Shown here piece by piece: positions 12,251 to 24,600 of a DNA stretch of 64,000 nt. The notes below the pieces were generated by a model, which saw only the letters and a program-made list of their open reading frames with translations, ran no database searches and had not been told where the DNA came from. Each line of letters opens with the position of its first letter. The stretch's first letter is position 1. Position numbers and translations under genes: made by a program. The stretch is from Ostrinia nubilalis (taxonomy: Eukaryota > Arthropoda > Insecta > Lepidoptera > Crambidae), in the NCBI RefSeq assembly GCF_963855985.1, contig NC_087092.1, forward strand, positions 1,612,001 through 1,676,000, in the 5' to 3' direction.

Positions 12251-12293
12251 CAATAAAATAACTGAAAGTTTCTGACTTTCAGTTATTTTATTG
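12251..12293. repeat. Perfect 19-bp hairpin
   Basis: A perfect inverted repeat has arms CAATAAAATAACTGAAAGT and its complement with a 5-base loop (TTCTG). It lies between a GGTGGGAATAGTCCCG segment and a GACGAGTGGGAATTTTTC segment. It could be a small foldback element end or a recombination footprint. Confidence 0.8.
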
Positions 12294-12374
12294 GTTCTGG
12301 AGTGAAGGCGTGGGTCATCCCTAGCTTTGTTCCTACCGTGACGAGTGGGAATTTTTCTAAAATCTCAAGATGGA

Positions 12375-12495
12375 CTGACTGAAGATAGCAGGAAGACGCT
12401 GGGTGCAGGCCACTATCAACTGGGCGATGTGGAAATCATTAGAGGAGGCCTTTGTTCAGCAGTGGACGTCCAGTAGCTAAAATGATGATGACGAT
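12375..12495 (+). mobile_element. RTE-type LINE tail fragment
   Basis: The plus strand shows the same 3' domain as 228-470: AGGAAGACGCTGGGTGCAGG, then TTTGTTCAGCAGTGGACGTC, followed by an ATGATGATGACGATG tail. It is a short 5'-truncated copy. Confidence 0.72.
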
Positions 12496-13399
12496 GTTTC
12501 CTTACAGTATCCAATTCAATAGGCAGAAACTAAACGTAAACGAAGTGTCGCCTCTGTAATGGTATCATTATCTATAACTCATAATATTTCGTGCGCTGTT
12601 GGATGACAGTTTTAAACTAGAGATGGGTAATTTTTTTATCGAATTAGAAAATACCAGTTAACGATTCTCAAGGCGATTATCGATTACATTAGATTTTAAT
12701 CGGGAAAAAAATAATAATGGCTTAAGCATCGGTATGAAGCCCATACGCACTTGTAGCACAAGTAACACGATTAGCCTCAGTCCCCTCAGTTGTGAATTCG
12801 GAATCGCCAGTTGTAATTTTAAAATCGCATCACAGAGTGAAGTAACTAACACCAAAAAACGGCAGAGCGAAGTGATTTCGAATGTTTCAACTGCTACGTT
12901 TTGTCACTTGTCTAGGAGGGCTAATTTTAGTCTAAGGGAGGGGAGCTTAGATTACATTACAGGAAACGCACAATATAATAAAAGAAAATAATGTAAGTAG
13001 CTGAACCTTTTTGCTATTGAGCACCATGAAAATTTAACACAATTTAGCCGATTTGTTTATTTTCACAATCGTTTCACAATGTCTATGATGAGGCGATCGC
13101 TGGAACGTCACTATTCGTGCAATCCTATCAATGAAGTACGACATTTTCTGGTGCAGATTTTATCGCCATAAATTATGAAACTTGATAGTCATGGATTTGA
13201 CTGACAGCTGTCCGTCAAATTCCCGCCCCGCACCCCGCACTGTACATATTTTGTTCGCGATGTCTGTTCTATACGTAGTAATATTACTTCAATGACCATA
13301 ACATGGTAACACACACTGGCAAAATAATAATGATACCATACTGCAGTACAAGAATTACCACAATCAGATTTTTAATAAAAAAATGTACCTAGAGTACAA

Positions 13400-13582
13400 T
13401 CCCTACTAATAATAAATGCGAATGTAACTCTGTCTGCGTCGCTTTCACGCCTAAACCACTGAACCGATTTTAATTAAATTTAGCATTGAGATAGTTTGAG
13501 TACCGAGCAGAAATAGGAAAGGTTTTTTCCTGGTTTTTGAAAAAAAAAAATCATGCGGGCGCTGCTGCGGGCGGAAAGCTAG
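13400..13582 (+). mobile_element. Helitron-like non-autonomous element (Lep1 type)
   Basis: The segment starts TCCCTACTAATAATAAATGC, continues with GTAACTCTGTCTG and CACGCCTAAACCACTGAACC, and ends GGCGGAAAGCTAG before T. A TC start, a CTAG end and an AT-rich target fit Helitrons, and this consensus is widespread in Lepidoptera. Assignment to Lep1 is from memory of the family. Confidence 0.65.
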
Positions 13583-13699
13583 TATAATATTAATAGTGAG
13601 GAGTTTCAATGACACAATCACACAAAAATACAAATAAAGAGAAAATAAAATTTATTTGTCTCAAATAACACACCATCCAAAGTTAAAATCGTTATAAAA

Positions 13700-15318
13700 T
13701 CATCCACAAAGAAAAGGAGGAGCGGGTGATCTAGATGGAACTATGTTTTTGTTGTTTTGCAAAAACTTTTGGAAAGCTTCAGAGCCGGTCAAAAATCTTT
13801 CACTTGTTGGATATAAAGTGCGAAGTGTGATAGAGCTGGGTTCTGTGATGATTGTTCTGGAACTGAAGAAAAATATAGATAGGTAAATAAATAAAAAAAA
13901 ATAGATTATTAGTAATATTAAATCTAAACTGATATGCTCTATAAAAAAATACCTCGAAAAATCTAACAGGCAGTCTTTGTCGTAGTAAACTGAATATTCT
14001 CGAATCCTTCGAATAGTGTCGCCATTGTCAAAGTCAGATTCATAATCGTATTCGTACAGTTTTTCGATAATGCCATCTTTGTCTTTTACAGTCCATATAC
14101 ATTCGCCTGGAAGTCCTTTCAGTTTTGGAGCATCGGACACCAGAGGTGCTAAGCTATTTTCTTCTTGTAAGATTTCTGTTATTCGAGAACTAGCAGAGGG
14201 TATTTTTTCGTCGTCCTTGGCACTGTCCGCTTGACTGGGAACCTGCCAAGATGATGTGGTAGCTCCAGATAAACACGATTTTTGTAAAAACTTTTGCACT
14301 TCAGCGCTTACGTCATTATTTAGTAAGTTATCTTTAGGCCGTACAATAAAACGGCTACAATATACTTTCAGGTCATTGTTTTTTGACTGATATACCTGGT
14401 TTATGACTGACATTAGATCCTTTTCTGCATCATCCTTTTCTTTCAATAGCTTTCTTATTCGAGCTTTTAAAAATATATTTTCTTGATGGGTGACCAAATA
14501 CAAATGTTGGAAACTAACGTATCGTGACCTGTTTTCTTTAATTTTTTTCTGTGTATCCTCTATATGTCTCACCAGCCTATTCTTTGCCATGCTTTCTAAT
14601 TGATATTGCATTCGGATATTTTTGTTTTCATGAATGGCCGCAATCAAAAGTTGGCCCAACTTTCTTCGCTCTTCAGCGATTTCTTTCAACTTCTTAAGTA
14701 AAATAAAGTTTAACTTCTTATGTTTCTCTACAACACTAGTTTTAAGTCCACGTTTAACCAATTTTAATTTAGAGATAGTTTTTATAGTGATTACCCACAA
14801 AGTGGCAAATATTTTTTCTATGGCAATGTAAAGTAAAATGGCGGTTTTTTTCAAATTATTCACAGCAATATTTACAGCTGCATTGAAATCGAGTTTTGCT
14901 ATAGTATTCTTGGTGTACGATATAATTTCGCTTTTCTTGTTGAATACAGATACTGCAATCGCTCCCGCGAAAAACATCGCGTAGTGCAAGGCAGCCGTAT
15001 CTGGCTGGTACTTTTGCCCATACAATTCTTTTTCTACATGTATTTTTGATTCTTGTTCCATTTGTAATGTTATATTTTGATAAGTCCATTCGTAGGATTC
15101 CATTCTTGAACCTGTAATGAACACTTCTGTAATTTTATTTCTATTCCCATCCACAATCTTTATTTTTATGAGAGCAATACAAAGTACATACATAAGAGTT
15201 TGTTACACTTACCGTTTTTATGATTTTTCTTAGTTTTCTTTACACATACATCAATAACACACATGGCCAACCACATGGCCAAGGCCAACCCTGTCAGCCA
15301 TTTAAAGGCAATATACAT
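13700..15318 (-). CDS. Unrecognised coiled-coil protein with N-terminal membrane segment
   Basis: A three-exon minus-strand gene: exon 1 15213-15318, exon 2 13953-15126 (or starting 15111; both acceptors keep frame), exon 3 13700-13862. The ATG at 15318 opens with a hydrophobic stretch, LTGLALAMWLAMCVIDVCV, that is a signal anchor or signal peptide, then a lysine-rich turn. A second hydrophobic patch (LHYAMFFAGAIAVSVF) follows, then a long charged heptad-rich region (KKLKEIAEERRKLGQ to KARIRKLLKEKDDAEK) that should form coiled coil, and a Ser/Pro-rich C-terminus ending PSRSPAPPFLCG. I do not recognise the family. It lies tail-to-head upstream of the COA8 3' end on the same strand. Possibly lepidopteran-specific. 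Confidence 0.75.
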
Positions 15319-15636
15319 TTTATAAAATCAATTGTTTCTTACAAGAAATATTTACGCCACATTTAAATAGACTTATGTTGTGCAGGGAATGAGTAACATG
15401 AATTTATTTATTTCTATCTAAACCATATTTTGCTTCAGAAAAACCGTGACACAAGATGACATTTCCATAGAATGCTCCTTTTTTAATTTTTTTATGGCCA
15501 GCATTGCCATCATTAAATGTTTGTTTAAAATAGATTTTAATTCAACTCAACACGTTTTGTAATATTTAATAATCTTCCTTTATATTAAATCTATTGATAA
15601 GTATTAAGTTAAATGCAAAAATAAAATTAATATGAT

Positions 15637-16245
15637 TTACTTTGAATCTTTTATTCTAAATAATTTCCTAATTTTAATTTGTAATGCTAATCCTAACAAG
15701 GTTATATTTTTTTTGTACCATTCTTTATTATATGACAAATGTGCCTTCCAATTTTTGTCCAGGAAAGCTTTGTAGAAGACGCTCATTTCATCAGCTGTTA
15801 AATTCTGTTTGCCTTCTGGTAAATTGTTTTTCAGATATTCTTCTCTTTCCTGTAAATGAAAAAAGTCTTACTATATCATCACTGCAGGACACAGTTCATC
15901 CCAGTTGTAGATGGTGAAGAAAACCATCAATATAAAAGGCATTATTCTAAAACCAACCTGGAAAAATCTAGTGTTGTGTTGCGTCCAAAACTTATGATTC
16001 CAACTTTGCACTTCAGTTCGTAGCTCCCTGTACTGCTTTTCTAGTGGGGTTTCATTGGGCGGCTCTTTAAATATAATTTTCCGTAAGTTTGAAACAGGAT
16101 CAGGTGGTCCTACCATGTCACTGGTAATCTTCTTTGGATTTGGAGTTTGTATCGACTTTGAATCGGGCGCTGTGGTGATTTGGTTTGACAATATAGTGAC
16201 ATAACTTCTAGGCCTGCAGGCCGACGGTATTCGACTTAAAATCAT
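15637..16245 (-). CDS. COA8: COA8, cytochrome c oxidase assembly factor 8
   Basis: Two minus-strand exons, 15958-16245 and 15637-15849, join in phase 0 to give 166 residues. The family signature is clear: DMVGPPDPVSNLR near residue 43, then NETPLEKQYRELR, VQSWNHKFWTQHNTRFFQ at the splice junction, and LTADEMSVFYKAFLDKNW in exon 2. COA8 (formerly APOPT1) is a mitochondrial matrix protein that promotes complex IV assembly. The Arg/Ser-rich N-terminus (MILSRIPSACRPRSYVT) fits a mitochondrial targeting sequence. The gene is head to head with MIC10 and they probably share a promoter. Length and motifs agree with an intact gene. Confidence 0.93.
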
Positions 16246-16731
16246 AGTTATTTAACGATTAATGCATTGTTTTACAAACGGCGGAACTGACTTCCTTTTT
16301 GTGTAATCACAAAGTTTTCCACACAGTGAAAAATAGTGTACAAATTCTACGAAATTCAACTAAAACTACTCGTTCTCCTGCTCGTAATCTTGACCTTTAA
16401 ACGTCAATGTCAAAAACAGCTGTAAACCACGGACAATATTCGATTTTTTCCAAACTCATCTGAGCACCAGAAATTGTATGATATACAGCTAATAACAACA
16501 AGTGTAAGTTCATAATAGTGTTCAAAGAGTGCTTTGGAACGCCTACGTATGTCAACGTCAGTGTCAAAGTGTCAAACTCGATCGAAATCGAAATTTTCTT
16601 CACTGCCGAATTATGTAAACGTGCGTGAGATACTGGAAAAACTGTTTTCGAACATTAAATTACATTGCTAACGTTAAATCGAGGGATTCATTTTTGTCTA
16701 AAACGAGCGTTTATAGTTAACAAACAACAAA
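16246..16731. promoter_or_regulatory. Shared upstream region of COA8 and MIC10
   Basis: The 486 bp between the two divergent start codons must contain both 5' leaders and both promoters. No TATA box is evident. A bidirectional promoter for two mitochondrial genes is inferred from the spacing only. Confidence 0.55.
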
Positions 16732-17403
16732 ATGGCCAGAGGAAAGAAAGAAGATGCTGAAGATGAGTATTCAGCCAAACTGGACATGTGTCTCACTGAC
16801 GGGATCGTGAAGACCGGTAATATTTTGTTGTTAACTCCTCAACTTCCTTGAATTTCATTTAAATCCTTCTATTACTACAGTAAACCAATTCACACAATGC
16901 AGCTTCGCAACCAAAGCAGTTTAATATAAATACCACGAATCTCGTGTTGTTTTTCCACTGCAGTTTAAGATATGTGTCATACAAATACTATATGGTGTGT
17001 AATATTGCCTGTAAAGCATAAGTTTTAATAGTTAAATAGGTATTTTCAAGCTTTAAGTTCTGATTACAAAAGTATAGTAACCTATTCACTATGAATTTCT
17101 GTGAGAATTAACTGGTTTTGGGATGATTTCCAATAAATAAGCTCAATAATTTAGTATTTGAAGTGATATTATTTTGAGTTTATTTAGATTGTGTAAATAA
17201 GGAATTTTGAGTTCATATTATGTTACTTAAATGAAGAAATTTTTCTTTTTCCAGGTGGTGGAGTGTTACTAGGGGCATTGACTTCAGTGCTATTCCTTGG
17301 ACGGCGGAGATGGCCAGTCATAGCCGGTATGGGTATGGGAATAGGCCTAGCATATGCCAACTGCGAGTATGAACTCAACCCAAAGAAGAAGAGTACAGCA
17401 TAA
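16732..17403 (+). CDS. MIC10: MIC10, MICOS complex subunit
   Basis: Two plus-strand exons, 16732-16816 and 17255-17403, join in phase 1 to give 77 residues. The first helix is GGGVLLGALTSVLFL and the second has the glycine ladder GMGMGIGLAYANC, with positively charged GRRRWP between them, the hairpin topology known for MIC10. MIC10 oligomerises through these glycines in the inner mitochondrial membrane to bend cristae junctions. Length matches the family (about 75-80 residues). A 3' UTR intron (about 17437-17575) is possible since GTGTGA and TTTTCAG flank it. An AATAAA lies near 17723. Confidence 0.94.
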
Positions 17404-20400
17404 GATCAGTTTTACTTCTAGGGTCTACAATAATCAGGTGTGAATATTTGAGTACAAATGAGATAATATCTATTATGTATTATAGTATTTATAACTTATT
17501 GATTTATACTTAATATGGAACATGAATTTAATTGTCTTGAATATCTTTTTTTACCCTTGTATTCTCTTATTTTCAGATATGTAAGGGCTTCTGGAAAGTT
17601 ATGTCAATCAAGTTAGATCAACTTCGCATTTAAGCGACACTTGTTAACATAAACAGGTCCTGTAGACATTTTGTTTAGAAAATATTGTAATTTTGTTCAT
17701 GTACAAATGATTATCTAATTATAATAAATGTCTTTTATTTATTCCAAACAAGGGATTTTACTTGATCCTTCTAAGAAAACACAAATTGTAAAGAACAATA
17801 TTTAATAATTTATTGTACAAATTGATACTGGAATAAAGATAAAGGATAGATTTAGTGTTTCTTAATCATAAAATAATTTAAATACATTTGTCATAATAAT
17901 AATAATCACGTTTAGTAAGAATAGACAAGCTTTACCAACATCCCATATACAGACACCTAACATGGTGGAAAATTTAAAAAATGGCAACACTGGTTATAGA
18001 GCATATAACATTATGGCAACTCTATTCATATTGGAGAAATCACAAGCTGCTTGGCTACTCCTTAAAACAATTTCCATATTTTCAGAACTCTCCATAGCTA
18101 TAGGAGGATGCTGCTTTGAGGTACTAATACAGCATTAGATACTTACAGAAACTGCTTTAGGGAGTAGCCCATGCTAAACTGTAAATGTATGAAACATTTA
18201 TTTTAATCAACAAGCAACAACAAGTTCCATTAAACCACAAACAATACAATGTTGATAAAATATTTACTAAACACTTGGTATTACAATATACAATACAAAA
18301 TGTCTTTTTATACATAATCAAATGATTTCATTTAAAATGCATTTTGTTTCATTCAAATTAATAAGACAATATCTACAATACAGCCAACATTAATTTGAAA
18401 ACCAGTATAGGGAAATCTTGATAACCATAAATAGATTTAACCATCATTCAAAGTCCTTCACAAACCAAACCAGACCAAAACCAACATTGTAACTATAATA
18501 TTTTGTGACTACCCGCCATCGACCATTGCCTATCGCAAATACTTATCCCACTAAATTTACTATATTTGGTAAAAAAAATTGACTAGCACAAAATACCCGA
18601 ACCTCTCCCACAATAGTAGTAAGAACAGATAACTACACTCACTACAGTATAACTATGAAAGAGTGTGAAAGTGATATAAATTGTAGGTAATTTTTAAGAG
18701 TAATAATTATTATGTTACAGGTTTGAGTAAAGTATTATAAAAGGTGAACACAGACACAATGTATAACTGAGACTCGAAAAGGTTGGGCTGCCTTGAAACA
18801 GAAGCCGCACTGATACACAAAAGCATTATTAGGAAATTACGATAGCATTAAATACCTCTTGGTCACTTGTGCTGCCTTCATTTCCGAAATACTTAATATC
18901 AAACAATATAAATTATACTAATCGAACACCTACTATGTCTCTTTCTAATTTGTATTGAGACTGTAAATTTCGGACAAAAAAAAGAGGCACTAATTAATTT
19001 TATATTTTAAAAATCCTTATCAATACGCGTCACAGTATACTGTAAAGCGGGGCCTATTATAATCTAAAAGATATAAACGTGTAAAATGGCAACTATGTAT
19101 CTTGACACTGTAGTATAGAAAGAAGTGTTTGAGACCGCGATAGAAACAAGAGACCGCCAACGTCTGAGCGAGACAGACATAAACCTATATCAAGTAACGG
19201 TCGTGGTCTCCTGTCTCGGTCGCTTTATCTCTGTCGCAGCGCGAACGTCATCATCAAATACTTAATATATTGAATTGTCAAAACCCCGAATCTCAAGATT
19301 GTATTTGGAAAAATTGTAGTGTCAAGATTCACATCTGCGCTAGCGCATATTGTCGATATCCAGGAAGTGCTGTGTGACATAATACTGTCCTTATTTCATT
19401 ACTTCTATTTGTGACACTTTGTGAATATGGCAAATTTACAGCTAATATTTTTTTTACAAAAGTGTAAGTATTTACCCTTACTGCGAAAATGGCAGATTCT
19501 GTAAACGGCATTTATTTATGTATGAATGAACCAAATTAGTTCCCTTAGGGGACTCCCCTATCATTTGCCAGTGAGGCAGAAATGGAGGACATTAAGAATA
19601 CGCCCATGATCGCACCTGAAAAATGTTATTCCCATGCATGTCATCTGCTGAGTTAATCCCAACGTTATCCAAAGTGTGGAATGTTTCCATCCCTTACACG
19701 CAAGGCGAGAAACCAGCCATGAGCGACGGTAACAGACAGAATAGCAAAACTAAATCAATTGAATGACTCAGTGGCCCCTGTACAACATCTGTGATTTTCA
19801 GAACCTGCCATTTTCAGAACAAAGAAATTGTTTTTATGCTTCTCGACCACAATATCTAGAGTTCATATACCTACTTTTTATTTATTTAGAATTACGCTAA
19901 ACATGTCGCATCGTGTCTGTCATCTATAACAACAACATCGAGACCCTGCCTTACTATTGTGGTCGAATAGCACGTCAAGAAAGGCATGAACCATTGACAT
20001 TACAATAGCATTGGTTCACATCAATCTGCATTAATTTATCGAAAAATCCTCGTCTCGGCTAAAATTTAGCTATGTTTAATACTACGCAGTGAAGTTTCTC
20101 GGAGAAACAAATCACTTTCATTATGAATTTAATAAATAATGCAACATCCCCTTCACTGTCCAACAAGACCTAGATAATAACAAATCGATTAGCTTATCCT
20201 TTTCACTATAATAAGAACACAATTTTTATAGTTATATCATTTTAACGAACTCCACTCTAAATATAAGATGATGTAAATAAAATTAGCATTCTAGATTTTA
20301 GTACTTAGAGCATTATTTACACCCCACTGAAAAACGGTTATCCAACTTATTAAAAACACAAGTTTTAAAGGAGGTAGTAAAGAAATATGGGAAAATTATA

Positions 20401-21695
20401 TTCTGACACAGTGTCCACTGTGACACTGTCCACAGAGTTATAAGGAACTGAAAAAACGTGGCAAGTAATGACGGTAATTTCATGTTGAAAAAGGAAACTT
20501 TTCTTAGTATGTTGACTTGACGTTATCTACGCCCTTTCCACGTTTCGATATGGCACTCGTCGCCACGGTCATGCACAGGCGGAGCTTGGCGCGGAGCTCA
20601 AAGCAGGACGTAAAGCTGGTTTGTCAAATGTCAGATAAGTTACGCTGCGGTTGCAGCGTACAAACCAGTGCGAAATGTTTATGAACTTTACGATCTTGTT
20701 TTGTTTCACGCCTCGTGGCACGCTCAGCTTATAAAGAGGACGACACATCGCTGGAATCTTATTACATTCGTAATAAGTGCTATTTTCCAGCAAAAATATT
20801 GTGCCGTCGACTGCACATGAACGCGCGCTAACTTTCATAATAAGTCTTAAAACAATTATAAAATACAACAGACGCCTTAATAACGAACAAGAGACACACG
20901 AAAACAATGGATTTCTTAAGACGTAAACTGGGCAGTACAATGCTTGATAACGAGTGAAATAAAGATTCAGAACCTTTTAACTAATTACAATCCAATTTAG
21001 ACCCATAAATGAAGGATAATACTACGATATACAAACGATCTAATTCTCGTTATTTACAAACTCTTAGCCTAAGTTGCACTTTAACCGTAACTATTACCGG
21101 TGTTTTGGTATGAAGTTTGACAGATTTTTGACGTTTGTGGTGCAACCCAAGGTTAATTTGGAACACATACAAACGGACAGCACAAAAATAACTATCCAGT
21201 TTGACATAGACATATTGGCATAGCGTTTCGCTTGCACTCAGATATCGTGCACGTAAACGAAAAGTAATATTCTGCCGCAACTGCCACTAGCCCGATATCC
21301 AGGTTCAAGAGAAACGCGTTGAATTAAACGGTTAGGTTTTAATTAAACTTATTCGAAACTGCTGTCGAATGGAAAGATTTAGTAGAAGAGTAAACATTGG
21401 GTGCACGAGAGTACTTTATTAGGTAACTACAGCTGTTCATTGCAGCTAGTAAATGGCCTGCATTCATATTCGTATAATTTGACTACCCACCAGTTATTTG
21501 ATAGATGTGAAAAAATTTGCTGAGTGAACCTTTTGCAATCAAAACGTTATTTTTACGTTGACCATATCCCATTACAATACTGATGTCCCTCTAACTACGT
21601 TAAAATTATAACAACAAACCTATTTTGGGTCCAAATCGAATCGCCAACCGTCTTCTCCTGCGAGCGAGAGTGACCGTGCGTTGGTGCGCACGCGC
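17404..21695. other. Convergent intergenic region / 3' UTRs of MIC10 and DNAJC16
   Basis: MIC10 transcription should end near 17.75 kb. The remaining 3.9 kb up to the DNAJC16 stop codon has no coding gene that I can support and may hold a long DNAJC16 3' UTR. A degenerate copy of the GGTTGCACC-type MITE seen at 45922-46039 lies near 21068-21155. The rest is AT-rich; open frames at 20569-20940 and 21050-21280 show no motif. Confidence 0.45.
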
Positions 21696-24600
21696 TCATT
21701 TGGTCGTCATGTCGGGCCAGTAGTTGACGTAGTAGCGGTGCGTGCTGCCTTCGAATAAGCGGTCCAGCCAGTTCTCCAGCCCGTCTAGAAGGTTCTCTGT
21801 AAATAAGACGTTAGGTGGATGAGAAAAAGGTTAAGATTATTTTGTGAACTTAAGAAAAAGTGCAGAGGCAGAGTAAAATAAGATCATCATCATCATCATC
21901 ATTTCAGCCATAGGACGTCCACTGCTGAACATAGGCCTCCCCCAATGCTTTCCATGTTGATCGATTGGTAGCGGCCTGCGTCCAGCGTTTCCCTGCTACC
22001 TTTACGATGTCGTCGGTCCACCTTGTAGGTGGACGTCCCACGCTGCGTTTTCCGGTACGCGGCCTCCATTCCAAAACCTTTCTGCCCCATCGGCCGTCAG
22101 TTCTGCGTACTATGTGCCCTGCCCATTGCCACTTCAGCTTGCTAATCCGTCGGGCTATGTCAGCGACTTTGGTTCGTTTACGGTAATAAGATCACCTCGG
22201 TTTCGACTCAAAAATAAGATCACCCTCACTCAAATGGATGGATGTCGTCAAAAGCGACTAAAGGACACAAATACAAACATCAGACTATCCTCAGATTGCC
22301 TCTGGTAAATGTCCCACATTTTGGAAATTGTATACCTCTGCCACCTTATGTTTGGGAAATGATGTATCTAAGTCAGGGGTGTCCAAACTAGATGGGACCC
22401 AGGGCCAATAAAAATTACTAAATACATTGGTGGGCCGCAAAATATTTATAAAAATAAAATACTGGTAATAATAGTATCGTTATTTATTATCTACTTTTTT
22501 ATTAATTTGTCTTTTACAATTCTGTCAACATCAACCTCAATATTAGTAGTAGCTAGGCGCAGTGCATGTTTAAGTGAAGTATCTGTCAATGAAGACCTGT
22601 ATTTCGATAATAAGCTTCATTGTTGAATATGCACTCTCACAAAGGTAGGTACTGCCCATCATTGAGCCCATTTTTTGCCCGAAATTCGTCAGTTTCGGGA
22701 AACATTCAGCGAGGAGCTTAAAAAAATCAAGTCCTAGTTCAGTTATGCCCTTGTAAAAGGGGTCTGATTGCAGATCACACAGTTCCAGTTGATAATCAAT
22801 CTTCACACTCTCAACTGCGATCGTTAATGGATGAGTGAAGAGTGCTATATCACTCTCTTTTTTTTTAAATCTGCAAAACGCCGTTAAAATTCGACGATTA
22901 TTTCGTGGTCATTATGTATTTGAGGTGCTCCAAAAAATTACAGAAGATAAAAAAGATTCTACGAGCCGCAATAATCCAAACCGCGGGCCGCGGCCCGCGG
23001 GCCACGGTTTGGACAGCCCTGATCTAAGTGAAAGAAATCAGACTAGCTCCCCACTCCTCAGTAGCTTGCAAGAATGCAATTCGGTCAGAACTCGGAAATA
23101 AATCTCGTAGAAATAAATTCTGTCGTAAATCAAAGAAAGAAAGAAACATTTATTACGATGAACATCACAAAGAAGGTATGTATATGGAAAAAAATACAGA
23201 AATCGCAGATAAATATTACAAGGAAATAAAAAGTGAACTGAGCAGTGCTATCCTATCGCAACAGCGATGCCCATCGCAATGGGACTCCACTCAGCATATG
23301 CCGTGGCACACGGTGGGGAAGGCCACGACGCTGGTTTTCAGTGTGCCGCATGCCGAGTGGAAGTCACGGACACTATCCTAAACTTAGCCTAAACAAAAAC
23401 GTCTCTATTTACGACAGTATTTAATAGACACATCAGGTAAGTAAGAGACCATGGTGTTCATCTTGTGCGTTTTAGTCCTGTTAACCCCTCGTAAATATGC
23501 TTGACGAGAGGGTTCATCACAATAGTTCAGCGGCGGCGGGGTTCAAACCAGCGCTTCTCAGTCCGACACTTTCACTGTTAGGAGTTAGGAGGCTATTGTC
23601 GCTTGACGATGGTACGGAATCTTTTTGTTTCCGTAGCTAGCAGGTTACCTTGCAGCAGCACGGGCGGGTCGGGCGCCTCGTCGCAGGAGGAGGAGTCGGG
23701 CTCGGTGTGGAAGCCGATGAAGGCGCCGGCCTCGGGGTCCTCGCAGCCGCCGCCCAGCGACCGCGTCATGCGGGACATGCGCTGCAACAACCATTATCAA
23801 TTTATCAATGAAACAAGATCGAAAAATCGAATGAAATGGTTAAACGACTAAGAATCTTTCAGCGCACATGGTCGCTGTGGCCAACTATTTCTTCTGTGGT
23901 ATGGTGTAAGTGCACGCACTACGCGACCTGGCCGTGCGACCAAATCAATGAGGGTTTTCGCGAATGAAAGATCCGCTAGATGGCGGGACGTGGATGTGGG
24001 GTCTGACTGCTGCGTGATTGGTGGATTTTGACATATCTGTCAATGTCATGTCAAAAATAACCAATCATGCAGCATTTGGACCTCGCGTCTACGTATTGCC
24101 ATCTGGCGGATTTTTCATACGCGAAAACCCTTATTTCATACATTTCGTTTGCTGCAGCGACCTGGCCGTCTAATGCTCAGGGGCACTTTAATGTACACCT
24201 GGCATAGCCGCGCACAGTATGTTATGAGACTGTATAATCGGACATTCTCATTTATTTGATGAACCGTATAGAGCTCAGTTATACAAACATACGATACGAT
24301 ACGATACGATAGTGCTCACCCAGCCAGGACGAGGCCTGCTCCGGTCAAACCGGCATACCAGGAGGCACGATTTTAAGGAAAGACACGCTCTGGGATGGGA
24401 GAGGACGGCCGACTAGCCGCTGCGTCTTTAAACCGCAACCGGTCGACCACAACCAAGTAGATATGCATCCTGAGCCTGGTCTAGGAAAATAGGTAAAGAC
24501 GGGTTATCGTTGATAGGACTGAGCGTTGATGCGATGAGATGGGCGGTCTGGCCTTTGATGAGATGGCTTTGGTTTGTTCTTGGTTCATGTACTGCTGCTA

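Larger units (their letters stand above)
10813..13380. other. Intergenic region upstream of the ALKBH2-like exon
   Basis: The segment just above 10812 should hold the promoter and 5' leader of the ALKBH2-like gene. The stretch 11560-11780 (GGGTTACGGGTGGGCTCAC and surroundings) looks like a dispersed repeat but I could not classify it. A perfect hairpin lies at 12251-12293 and an RTE tail at 12375-12495. About 13038-13190 repeats the segment at 2218-2372. The open frame at 12734-12991 has no recognisable motif. Confidence 0.4.

Noticed and set aside
12734..12991. 85-residue Ser/Thr-rich ORF
   Set aside because: No recognised motif and the flanks are repeats; nothing distinguishes it from chance.
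20569..21280. Cys-rich and other short ORFs downstream of DNAJC16
   Set aside because: No signal peptide, domain or splice partners; likely chance frames in a 3' UTR or intergenic DNA.
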